Of a stretch of DNA of 64,000 nt, positions 23,101 to 35,000 are shown piece after piece. Position 1 is the first letter of the stretch. Each line of letters starts with the position of its first letter. Origin of the DNA: Clytia hemisphaerica (taxonomy: Eukaryota; Cnidaria; Hydrozoa; Leptothecata; Clytiidae); NCBI GenBank assembly GCA_902728285.1, contig CACVBU010000346.1:11527-75526 (forward strand), in the 5' to 3' direction. Under the pieces are notes generated by a model, which saw nothing but the letters and a program-made list of their open reading frames with translations, searched no databases and had not been told where the DNA came from. The position numbers and the translations under genes are program-made.

Positions 23101-26100
23101 CAGAAGCTACACTGGATGCCATTCAAACAGAAAGGTTTAATATTAATTCATATTTATATATTTAATGTTTTATCATTGATTTTCTATGAATCAACTGATG
23201 AATGCATAAACAAGAAACTTAAGTATTGAGAAGAAACACACCTCTTTAATCTTTATGTAATGTTTTATCAAGTATTTCTAGTTGCTATTTATCACTGTAA
23301 CTGTTATATTTTATTTTTAAAGCTGTACAGCAATTTATGGAACTCCTGCAATGTTCATTGATATGCTAAACCATCCTAGCTTTCCAAACATCAATTTTGG
23401 GTCAATGAGAACAGGTATAAAAACATTGCATATCACACGTTACACATTTCACATAGGCTGAACTACTTGAAGATGTGTCCACTTTGTTGAGTCGAAGTCG
23501 AGTCTAAGTCCCCCATGTTGTTTTCTATTTCATGGTCACATTTTTGAGTATTTTAATTTAAAACAATCGAACCCCCTGGTTGACAAACAAAACAATTGAG
23601 AACACTATGAGGAACTAGTTAGTCACAACAGTGGACCTAATTATGTTGATATAGGAAGACTAGTCAGTTCAAGTAGTAAGATATCAGCGCTCTGCATCCA
23701 TATTTCAAAGTAAGTTTTACTGTTTTTGAAGGTCTGTTGATAAAAAATGATAAGCTTGCAAGGCATTGAACAAGCACTCTCTTGAATTTATAAATGGATT
23801 TAAGTTGAAGTCTCTTATTTGATTGTTCATATTTTGTTTGTGTTCAAATGCTTTTGAGAATAATTTCCTCCTTTTTTAACTCTCTACAGTGGCTTTTTGA
23901 GTCGATTCTTATTTCGCTTAACAAATTTATATTCTTATTTAAGGCTTGGTGAATGTAAATCACTTCTATTTTGCTTCTCATCTAGTGTCCTCTGCCTAAT
24001 TTCTTTACCATTAAACAAGGAACTTTTTATTGACATTTGTTCCGTTATTTTATCTAGTCTAGTGTTGCACCATATCTGTTTCATAGGAATTATGGCAGGA
24101 TCACCATGTCCAATTGAAATTATGAAGAAAGTGATCAGTGATATGAATTGCCCTGAGATGACTGTAAGAAAATGTATTTTTTTTCTAAAATGTTCTTTTT
24201 AAATCGTATAAAACCATGCTTTCCAGGTTAAAAACCCCAAAATAAAATACAGAAATTTTATATTGCTAATTTATTTCAAATATTGTCTACTGTAAGTCTA
24301 ATCATATGCAGAGTTTAAATAAGCCCAGTGTAATATGTTCGCTCATTTTTATGTTCGTTACTAGATTGCATATGGGTTGACAGAAACGAGTCCAGCCACC
24401 AATTTGACTTCAAGAGATACCCCTGTAGAGCTACGCGTTTCAAGTATTGGAAGAGTAATCCCACATGTTGAGGTGAGGTTAAGAAATACTGATACTTACA
24501 AAATTTGCTTTTATCAAGGCCACAGAGCTTTATTCATACCCTGGAGGCAGTTTCTCGATCCCAGCCAAGCAAAATATTTTGATCGGAGTTTTTTTTAAAG
24601 TGGTAACAGCATCGAGAGCGCAAGATCTACTTCACTTGCACACTATAGTGTGACGTAGCGCCGTTTGTTGTTAGGCAAAGTTTTAATACTACATGGATTC
24701 TTTGCGGGTACCACCTTCAACAAAACTCCGATCAAGTATGGCGGATATAACTTGGTCCAGGCATTATAAAGGTCATTGATTAAGACGCATTTTTAGCCTG
24801 GTTTTAAAAACACTCTTTCATGTAGTATTTTTCCACAATTTTCACTGCTGTGGTTAATCTAAGTATACATTACAAAAATTTCTAGCATTATCAGATGCTC
24901 ATCAGCTATTATACTGGAAATCTCGCAACAGCCTTTCTGCATCAGGTGTTATTTAGAATTCACTTAACTTATCTTGTTATACTTCTAGACCAAGATAATT
25001 GACGAGGAAGGCCACATAGTTCCAGTCAACACTTCAGGAGAACTGTGTTTCAGAGGTCATTGTGTTTTCCCAGGTTATTGGGATGACGTCATCAAAACTA
25101 AGGAAGCCATTGACGAAAATGGTTGGTTTCATTCAGGAGATTTGGGTCAAATTGATGAAAATGGATATTGTAAAGTGGTTGGACGTTTAAAAGATATGAT
25201 TATTCGTGGTGGCGAAAATATTTATCCAACAGAGGTGGAAAACTTCCTTCATAATCATCCTGATATTGAAGATGTTCAAATTGTTGGAATACCCGACGAA
25301 CGTTTCGGTGAAGAATGCTGTGCATGGATTAAGTAATTTTCATATTTCAAATTCGCATATCAAATTTTTCCAGCCTAATATTTAATATGAGCTGATATTT
25401 CTTTTGATTAGGATTTCGCTAAAAAATTCCACGTATCACTGAAATTATGTTCAGATATTTCCCTCTAATTCTCAAATTCTTATGATTTAAATAATATTCA
25501 AATTCTTTCAAATATTATTTTTCAGACTGAAACGAGGTTCAGAGACAACTGAAGAAGATATCAAACAATTCTGTAAAGGACAGGTATCCAACAATCTTGA
25601 TATCAGATGGTTTGCTTTATCGTTTTTTTATTATTTCACCGTTTTTTGAATATTGCCATGTTTTATAAATGAAACAAGACGACTTAAAGTCGAAAATTTC
25701 GCCTAGAATTTAAACTACATAGGAAAAACAAGAAGTAGAGATTGAAGCCAATTTGAAATCTACTTTACATCGAGCCTTGATGAAACAATTTTACAATAAC
25801 AACGAGGCTTAAAATCGCTAAAAAAGAGACCAATTTAAGAACAACTGTTGTTTAATTTTTAAGAACTAATAAACAAAGGTAATATCACCGTCCATCAAAA
25901 GTTATTGATTTGATTCTTATAAAGCAAATGCTTATATAAGAAAAATTAATATGCTCATATTGTGCGCCATCTATTGTTTATTTTGTAAGAGCTAATTACC
26001 GAAAGGTATATTACCGTCTATCAAGAGTTATTGATTTGATTCTTATAAAGTAAATGCTTATAAGAATAATAAATATGCTCATAATGTGCGCCGTCCATTG

Positions 26101-27533
26101 ATTACTTTGTAAAAACTAATTACCGAAAGGTATATCACCGTCTATTGTTATTGATTTGATTCTTATAAAGTAAATGCTTATAAGAAAAATAAAAATGCTC
26201 ATATTGTGTGCCATTGCTTGTTTACTTTGTAAGAGCTAATTACCGAAAAGTATATCACCGTCTATCAAGAGTTATTGATTTGATTCTTATAAAGTATATG
26301 CTTATAAGAAAAATAAGTAAGCTCATATTGTGCGCCATCCCTTGTTTACTTTGTAAGAACTAATTACCGAAAGGTATATTACCGTCTATAAAGGGTTATT
26401 GATTTGATTCTTATAAAGTAAATGCTTATAAGAAAAATAAATGAGCTCATATTGTGCGCCGTTCCTTGTTTACTTTGGAACAACTAATTACCGAAAGCTA
26501 TATCACCGTCTATCAAGAGTTATTGATTTGATTCTTATAAATTAAATGCTTATAAGAAAAATAAATATGCTCATATTGTGCGCCATCCCTTGTTTACTTT
26601 GTAAGAACTAATTACCGAAAGGTATATCACCGTCTATCAAGAGTTATTGATTTGCTTCTTATAAAGTATATGCTTATAAGAAAAACAAGTAAGCTCATAT
26701 TGTGTGCCATCCCTTGTTTACTTTGTAAGAACTAATTACCGAAAGGTATATCACTTTGATTCTTATAAAGTATATGCTTATAAGAAAATAAAGAAAAAAT
26801 CAAAACTGTGGAGCTAAAGACACAAAGATATATGACGTAATCCAAAGAAAACCCGCGAAAATCGTCCGTGGTTATACGAGCGTGTAATTTGTAAATTAAA
26901 TTTAGTGAGTTCGTCCACCGTATCAAGCACTTTCGTTTTCTAATTTTTTTTCCGATGACACCGCCGCCGCCGCAGAAAGGCTATCGTAATACTTTCGCTA
27001 AGCGAAATTAAAAAAGGAAGTGTTTTGATTACATTTTTAAATCAAGACGAAATAATAATACCCTTACTATGTTATTGATAAGGCACTGAGAATTTATACA
27101 GTACATCTTCTTTATATTCTAGATTTCACATTACAAGATTCCAAGATATATCGAGTTTGTTGATGAATACCCCATGACTGTCACTGGCAAGGTATGGAAC
27201 TTTGTTATAGTTTTGAAATAATCACCATCTTTCTAGAATTAATGTTGTTTGGCTCATAATAGACTGATGTGAGTTCTCCAATTTTCTATGACTCTAAAAT
27301 GTTCCAAGCTTCCCTACCTACCTTCTTTGGGATTGACTGATATTGTTAAAAGGCGGAGAGTAAGGTCTTTTTTTAGGTGAAAATAGAAATTTAGTAAAAT
27401 TTCAAACTTTTAAATCTAAATTTATTCCAGTAGCTGTTGAAAGCAACTGATTCTTTAGGCTACGTCATATTTTTTTCAGATCAAGAAGAACGAAATTCGT
27501 CAACAAATGAAAGTGAAAATGGGCTTGGAATAA
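20177..27533 (+). CDS. ACSF2: Acyl-CoA synthetase family member 2-like, copy 1
   Basis: This ANL-superfamily enzyme would activate a fatty acid with ATP to acyl-AMP and then acyl-CoA, by homology in mitochondria. Seventeen exons: 20177-20262, 20494-20665, 20815-20943, 21149-21202, 21369-21487, 21617-21664, 21990-22107, 22542-22634, 22732-22790, 23045-23134, 23323-23414, 24087-24163, 24365-24472, 24989-25332, 25526-25583, 27123-27191, 27480-27533. All junctions are GT-AG and keep frame, giving 589 residues (human ACSF2 has 615). Residues 1-29 are basic and lack acidic residues ([15 protein letters not shown]), like a mitochondrial presequence. The P-loop [17 protein letters not shown] is at about 241-257, YGLTETSP at 382-389, [11 protein letters not shown] at 465-475, [16 protein letters not shown] at 480-495, and the C-terminal catalytic Lys in MTVTGK at 572. 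The start is the only ATG that links by splicing to exon 2. Intron 15 holds a 122 bp tandem array. Confidence 0.93.
25860..26790. repeat. 122 bp tandem repeat, about 7.5 units, in ACSF2 copy 1 intron 15
   Basis: The unit contains GTTATTGATTTGATTCTTAT, AAAGTAAATGCTTATAAG, GCTCATATTGTGCGCCAT, CTTGTTTACTTTGTAAGA and ACTAATTACCGAAAGGTATA. The phrase TTATTGATTTGATTCTTATA recurs about every 122 bp from 25905 to 26640. The units are well matched with few indels, which implies recent array growth. It lies wholly between exons 15 and 16. Confidence 0.92.
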
Positions 27534-27890
27534 TTTTGATGAATTGGTTCTATATAAGGGGAAATCACTTTGGCAGTGTCTTTTTTAAGCTTACTTTTGT
27601 TCCTTTGATAAAAAAGCAGATATTGAATGAGTAAGGATCTTTTTGTGTTGATTATAGGGGGTTATTATAGGGTATAAAAAACGTTAGAATATGATTTAGA
27701 TATTAAAGAAATGTAATTTTGTAATTTAGTAGATATATAGTATAATTTAGCAAAGAATTTTATTATCCAGGTTTTAGTTTTTTATTTTCTATGATGAATA
27801 TTTTTTATCATTTTTTGATAATATTTTCAAGGTAATAATTTTTTGTACACGTTTTTATAGCACAGTCACACGTTATCCCTAAATACTTTT

Positions 27891-29448
27891 TGGACCTACC
27901 ACGGTGGAGGTCCTATAAATTAACCTTTGTCCGTCTGTCCGTCCGTTAGTTACCAGCTTTTCTCGAGATTGGCTCATTAGTTTTTTCTGATTTTTTGCAC
28001 AATGATGCAAAATGGCAATTCCCAAAATGTGACGGAGCCCGATTTTCGAAAAAAAAATTTGGGGGGCAAATTTGGGCCAAAAAACGGCTAAAAAACGGGT
28101 TTTTTGGACTTAGTGAAAAATTGGATCATTAATTTTTTCTGATTTTTTGCACGAAAGTAGGGTACCATCATAGGTATAAGATGGCTCAAGCAGATTTTTG
28201 CAAAAAAATTTTGTTGGCTCAAAAAACACATGTTTATCTATAAGAATCACTATTAATAAGCATACATCAATGTTCTTAGTCAAATTACTCAATTTTTTTA
28301 TGAGATAGATTTTTTTTCTGCTCATGAGGGCTTAATTTTGAAGAATATGTGTGTTTAGACAGGAAATGTGGGTTGCTTGGCGTGTTTTTATAGAAAAACT
28401 GACCAAATTCGATATTTCTTTATAAGCACATTATCAATTACTTAGGTATTGGCTTTTCTCGAGATTGGCTCTTTCATTCTTTATGATTTTTTACACAAAG
28501 ATGCATAACTATAAACCCTTGAATGCGGCAGAACTCGATTTTCGAAAAAAAATGTTTTTGGGCAAATTTGGGCCAAAAAACGGCTAAAAAACAGGTTTTT
28601 TGGACTTTGTGAAAAATTGGATCATTAATTTTTTCTAATTTTTTGCATAAAAGTAGTGTACCATCATAGGTAAAAGATGGCTTAAGCAGATTTTTGCAAA
28701 AAAATTTTTTGGCTCAAAAAACGCATGTTTATCTATAAGAATCACTATTAATAAGGATACATCAATGTTCTTAGTCAAATTACTCAATTTTTTTATGAGA
28801 TAGATGTTTGTTTTTTCTCACGAGTGTTTAGACAGGAAATTTTGGTTGTTTGGCGTGTTTTTATAGAAAAACTAGCCAAATTCAATATTTTTTTATAAGC
28901 ACATTATCAATTACTTAGGTATTAGATTGATTGGCTCTTTCATTTTCTACGATTTTTTGCATAAGGATGCATAACTATAAATCCTCGAATGTGACGGAGC
29001 CCGATTTTTGGAGAAAAAAAATTTTGGGGTATATTTCAGCTAAAAAAACGGCCATAAAAGGGTTTTTTGGACTTAGTGAAATATTGGACCATTGTTTTTT
29101 TCTGCTTTTTTGTATGAAAGTAGATAAAAGATGGCTCAAGCAGACTTTTGTAAAAAAATAATTTTTCAGCTCAAAAAAAGCATCTTTATCAATAAGAATC
29201 ACAATTAATAAACATACAATGTTCTTAGCCAAATTACTCAATTTTTTGGAGATGTTTTTTGCTCACGAAGTCTTGAATGAAAGAACATTTCAAGAGCATG
29301 AAATTTTGGTTTCTAAACGTTTTTTTATAAGAAACAAACGACTAATTTTAATAAATCGTCACTATTTGTGTTCTGAATGATTGTTTAATGGTCAAGTCAC
29401 GTAGATATCAATTATAAACGTGTTAAATGCATAATCCAGGTAGGTCCA
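27891..29448. mobile_element. 1.56 kb element with TGGACCTACC ends and three internal repeats
   Basis: A perfect 10 bp inverted pair TGGACCTACC/GGTAGGTCCA bounds the unit. The left subterminal part has CCGTCTGTCCGTCCGTTAG. Inside, a unit of about 460-480 bp occurs three times (from about 27965, 28445 and 28925), each with the words GGGCCAAAAAACGGCTAAAA, GATGGCTCAAGCAGA and ATCTATAAGAATCACTATTA in varying degrees of decay. No intact ORF is present. Confidence 0.65.
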
Positions 29449-30012
29449 TGAAAGTATCACTTGTTGAGGTTTAAAATGAAAATACAATATATTATCGCTG
29501 AGAACTATTCAAAATTGTTCATAAAAAACTTTTTGGTTCAAATGTACTCATCGTCAAGTCAGGGCAAAAAAACAAACTGCTGTCGTAATATAAATCTCGA
29601 ATTAATCCGTCAACGTCTTTCCATTCTAGCTTAGAATGAATTTAAACCAGCATTATTCCCTGACTCATGCTTTATTCAGTTTAATCATATTCAGAGGTTT
29701 TGCTTTGTTTTTGGTAGGCTGGCGAATGAAAAATTAACTGTGACGATTTCTAGATTCTAAGCGGGTGAATTCTTAGCAAGCACAGTGTATTGATTAGCGT
29801 AAATATGTACTTGAGGCGGCGAACCGAACTTTTCGAACGGCGAATTGCAATTATTTTCGTGCCTTGTACCAGCGAAATTCGCCGTTTGTTGTTTCCAATA
29901 ACAAAATGTTTTTGATTTTAATAGCACCAATGAAGAAAGGTTATCAATCACTAATCTAACTGTAAATACATTTAAATTAAGAATTCCTTGTTTCATTCAG
30001 TCTTGTCAGGTA

Positions 30013-31199
30013 TCCCTGGTAGAAAATCTTGATAAGATCTTACCAAGATCTTTTAAAGAAACTTGGCAAGAACTTTGTAGGTTTCTTTTCAAGATCTGTG
30101 CAAAGAACTTTAAAGATCTTGACAAGATCTTGACACGATCGTTTAGGATCTTTAAAGATCTTTAAGGATTCTTGAAGGTTTAAGATCTTTCAAGAATCGT
30201 ATTCAAAAATATACACACCCAAAAGATAAAACTGCTAAATTTTCTCCTTTCAACTAATAAAGAAATCATAAGATTCTTAGACCTGAATGTTAATGGTTCC
30301 TAAATTATAGAATATTTGCCTCGACTTTGACGATTGCAAGATCTCAAAACAGATACACATGAAATTTTTTAACTTCAAATCAGTCTAACTGACGAGTTAG
30401 GCTAACTGTCTAGATCGCTATTTATCCGGTTTTATACTCCACCCCATTGTATTCTTCGCCCTTACTTGTCAGCGCTAAATTACTCATTGTGGTGTATACA
30501 ATATAGACTCTGTTGTGTAGCAATCTACTAATTTGCCGTAATTCTACAGATGTCTGTAGAAATATGAAATCTACATATTTTGTAGAATAATAATTCTACC
30601 CTATATACCCTATTTGTATGGTTGTATTTAAATTTGATATTTAAATTCTTTAAAGAAAGTCAAAATCGAAGATTTTATCATAACCACAAATTTACGTGTT
30701 CTTGTGTTTATTCAACAAGATTCTTAACCCGAACTTTATAAGAAACACTAAGAATCTTAAAGTTTCTTTGCATATTTGTCAATTAAGATTTGGAAAGTCT
30801 CTTTGTAAGAACTTAATAAGAAACGCTAAGAATCTTAAAGTTTCTTAGCATATTTGTCAATTAAGATTTGGAAAGTCTCTTTATAAGAACTTGATAAGAA
30901 ACACAAAGAATCTTAAACTATTTTATGGTTGCAAGATTTCATAAGATTTCATAAGATTCTTCTTAAGAACTTAATAAGAAACCTAAATTTTCTTACTATG
31001 AACGTGTGCGAAGAATCTTGACAATTCTTAACAATTTCTTGACACGATCTTTAAAGATCTTTTTGTAATAAGAAATTTTCAAGATTTTATAAGAATCTTT
31101 GTAAGATCTTACAAAGATCTCTTAAGATTCTTACTTGTTAAAGATCTTTAAAGATCTTTAACGATCTTTTCAGATCTTATCAAGAATTTTTACCAGGGA
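30013..31199. mobile_element. 1.19 kb foldback element rich in AAGATCTT
   Basis: TCCCTGGTAGAAAATCTTGA, then TAAGATCTTACCAAGATCTT, at the left is mirrored at the right (reverse complement TCCCTGGTAAAAATTCTTGA, TAAGATCT). Both arms are dense in the palindrome AAGATCTT and in AAGAATCTT, so the single strand could fold extensively. The centre is unique (30230-30700), including GTAATTCTACAGATGTCTGT. Confidence 0.75.
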
Positions 31200-32002
31200 T
31201 GTACAGAACACTTGACAGTGCATTTTGAACTATATTTCAAATTCATAAAAATAGCTTCTAGCCTACTAACATACTTAAATACTTGAATAAAATGCGAGAT
31301 GCTAAGACGCGTGTTATAGTTTTTCATTGGAAATATTTTAGATAATATTCAAATGACAACCTAGACTCTCATACAAACCGAATTTTTAAGAATAAGGAGC
31401 AATTCTTTAACCAATGTATAGCAAAAGAAATTCTTAACGCAATGTTATTGAATTGATTCTTGTAAAACTGTTAGAAATCGAGTAAAATCAAGATGAAGTT
31501 ACAAATTTCTCGAGCCCTAGCTTTCCATATAATGGTGTGGTCATGATGCGGTTATATCAGTAGAATTGCTAGGAAATTCTGAGCAAGAAAATATAGGTAC
31601 CTTTTCATATAGGTGAGGTGTACCCAAAATATAAGTCCTAAAATTTTGCGCATAATCAGGCTTGAAACAAAAGAAATTTTTCTTAACACGCTAATCATGT
31701 AGGTTTTTTAATGCGACAACAAAAGAAACCTATTAACTCGACATAAACTCCCTTAAGGGCAAGGGACCTGGTATATGGCGAGCCGTTTTTCCATTGTTTT
31801 CAAGAAACTGTTTTTCCATCTCTTTACATTCCTCTGCTCAAACATATGCTGTAAAATGATTCTTTTTTTGTTATGTTTTTGTTTTGTCATCGTTATGTTG
31901 TTGTCACTTAATAAGATGAACAAAAACTTAAAATCTGGTTTTAACAGCTCTTGAAATAGAGAAACATTGCATTTTTGCTACTTATTTTTCAGCACAACAG
32001 AT

Positions 32003-35000
32003 ATGTTCAAAATATTGAGAAATATCCTCAAAAAGAAAAGATATGCACGAAATTTACACAGGTATTTTAAAACATTATTTCATCCGTCGTTAAATTCATG
32101 AATTTTCTTCAGAGGGACTAAAATTATATTATATCAAATCTTACAGTATTTTATGACTTCAACACGGAAAGTGTTTTCCAAATTCATCCCTTTCACAGTG
32201 TTGTTGAAACCTCTGTTGTTTGATGAATATGTTTATATTTTTGTGCAAACAAAAGATCAAGGGGACAACTTAAGTCGATGATATGTATCTTAAGACAAAA
32301 GATTGGGATACTTAGGGTCATTCCACGAGTAATAAGTCCCCTTATATGAGCTACGGACTTAACACGAATTTTTTTTATTGTACTCAGGAAAGATAGATCT
32401 AATATACGTTGCCACACTTTTCTTTCTTTTTGCCTTAAACTAAAGTTAAAAGCCTTTAAACTAAAAATTGGCTATTGTGTTCATGTTTTTTGTCGTTTTT
32501 TGACGTTTTATTGAATAATTTGAAAACTAAGCGTTTGGAAAAAAATTTTCGTCTATTTTTCTGGATCATGATCATATAAAAAGTTTTATTAAATTGTAAA
32601 ACGTAAGGGGACTTATCACTCTTTGAAGATGACGAGGTCATGCTTCCTTTGTTATCTTTTATTTCTTCGTCAAATTGACGAAATTGATTATTATCAGCAT
32701 CAATCGATAGAGAATTTAATAAGCTTTCCAAAAATATATACTTTTACTATTGAAATCTATCTGTATCGAAAGCTATCATCAAAAGAGTCAGGTGTGGTGT
32801 AAAAGGTTTCCACGTACCTTAAAAATTTAAAACATTCATCAAAAAAATATGGAAAAGAGATTTTCTTGCCGTTTCACATAGTGTTACTGATGACTGCCAT
32901 GAATTTTAAGAAAATCAGATTTATAAAAGCTCTACCGATGGGACTGGGAACTTAATTGAATAATAATTCAGCACTGCAACTGAAAACTAATCTCTGTATT
33001 TCCTTATAGTGCTAAACTAATTGAAAGCTATGACCATGTTGTATCAGAGCACAAGCTGATTGGAAAAACCATAGGCCAAGTTTTTAATGAAACTGTGGAA
33101 AAGTTTCCTGACCATGAAGCTGTTGTGTTTCATCGAGACAAGAAGAGGATGACATTTGCACAGTTGGATGAAAAGGTTCTTAGTAACACTTTGTAAGAAA
33201 TTTAATCTATTTGTAGGTCCGTCCATCTAATTATCCATTTGTGACGTTAAACAATGATCCGACTGTGTACATTATATTTTCTTCATTAATGCTGCCTTTT
33301 TCGCTTAATTGGTCATTAAGCCAAGAGAGGTCTACCCCTCTCTTGGAGAGCAAAAGGTTTAATGACCAATTTTCGACGTTAAATCTGGAATGCTGATATG
33401 AAAGCGATCAAAATCTTTTGTTAAGCACGAATCTTTATTGTATATTTTTTACAACCCTTAGAAATTTATAAAAAGGACCGTTGATGAGAACCACTTATCT
33501 ATCTAGCGTAGTGAAAAAGCACCCTTTATGTCCCTTTAACTATCCATAAATAAATTGGTTGCCATAAAAGTAGCAGAATGTGCAGTGGGATTCTTTTGTA
33601 AAAAATTGGTCGTATGGGAAAAGTGTTTTCTTTCCCGGTAGAGTTGAAGAGCAAACTTTCATCTGTATTGATTTGATACAAAAGACGAGGAATCTTGTCA
33701 CAGAAAATGTTCATTAGAAGGCTGTAATTCTAAATCCCTTGATATGCGAGTTGATGATTTTTAATAAAATTTTCTTCAAATTCAAAGGGTTGTAAACGCT
33801 TTGACAACTGTTTTGGGAGTTAGTAATACTTTCCTATCAATTTTTTTTGTTTCAGCTAATCGATTTTCGCCAGACAGTCTCAGTGAAAAACCACCCAAAG
33901 TAGTGACGAAATTTGTAAACAAACCGTTTGCAGCGGGATACAAAATCAAAACAAATGTCACATGCCAAAATAAAAAAATGATTGTTTTAATTTTTTTAAT
34001 GACACGTGGTTCGCGCAATGTTTACATTTTACTACTTTTATATCCCTTTAAAAATTCCCAGAAAATTATACTAAAACTGATCAAAAGTTTAGATTACCAA
34101 ATCCGGGGGGGGACTCACATGATCCGACCCACTGTAAGGGTGTCTTTGGGGGCTACTGGATCGCAAATCTGATAGTAAAAATCTGTTGTATCTTTACAGT
34201 TTTGATTTGCACTTATTTTAATTTGTTTTGCACATTGTGTCAACATCTCTGGCTCATTTCAGGTGGCTCCAGCAAAACTTATCTTATGCAATCAAATTAT
34301 ACACTGTAAGGGTCAGAAATGTTCGGTAAGATGCACTGTAAGGGTACCTTTTTCACTACTCAAGGGCTGCACTGTAAGGGTCTGATTTTGAAAGCCATTG
34401 TTTTGACTTCACATGCCGTCGTCTAGAAATCTTGACATCGGTTTTAATTTTTTTTCATTCAGGTGAATACATTAGCTGCAAGCATTATTGGACTTGGTTT
34501 ACAAAAAGGAGATCGTGTTGGTATTTGGGGACAGAATCATTTGGAATGGATCATCACTTTCTTAGCATCTGGCAAAGCTGGAACCATTCTTGTGAGGAAA
34601 CTGTTTAATAAGAATAAACTTACTATTAATGGAACAATGTGTTCTCATTTTGATCAAAGATGTATTTGTAGAACATATTTGATTATTTTTGCCTCATATA
34701 TTCTCAGTTTTTATTAGGTTTGGCCTTTATCGATTATATCAACCTTCCATCTTTATTCTCTCATTAGGTCAACGTCAATCCATCTTACCAATCGAAGGAG
34801 CTACATTATGCATTGAATAAAGTACATAACAATTTTTCTGCGATAACTGTATTAGAGAGTCGATGTTTTACATGGATAGCCCGGTAATCTATGACTTTTA
34901 GACAGTCTTTCGGTTGTTTTCATGGGGTTCACGGCTAGTCGGCTGGGCTATCTATGAACTGAACGGAACATTGGAAGGAGCAGGGATTCGAACTGCGATC

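Larger units (their letters stand above)
27534..32002. other. Spacer between the two ACSF2 copies
   Basis: No gene is seen in this 4.5 kb. It holds two inverted-repeat elements (27891-29448 and 30013-31199), and a diverged repeat at 31745-31845 (GGGCAAGGGACCTGGTATAT, TTGTTTTCAAGAAACTG) that recurs inverted at 57650-57745. No canonical AATAAA was found close behind the stop codon at 27533. Confidence 0.6.

Noticed and set aside
28110-29241. Several 70-90 residue ORFs with similar sequence on the minus strand
   Set aside because: They come from the triplicated interior of the 27891-29448 element and are not conserved as frames.
33801-34172. 123-residue plus-strand ORF in ACSF2 copy 2 intron 2
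   Set aside because: It has no domain, low-complexity hydrophobic parts, and overlaps an opposite-strand ORF; most likely chance.
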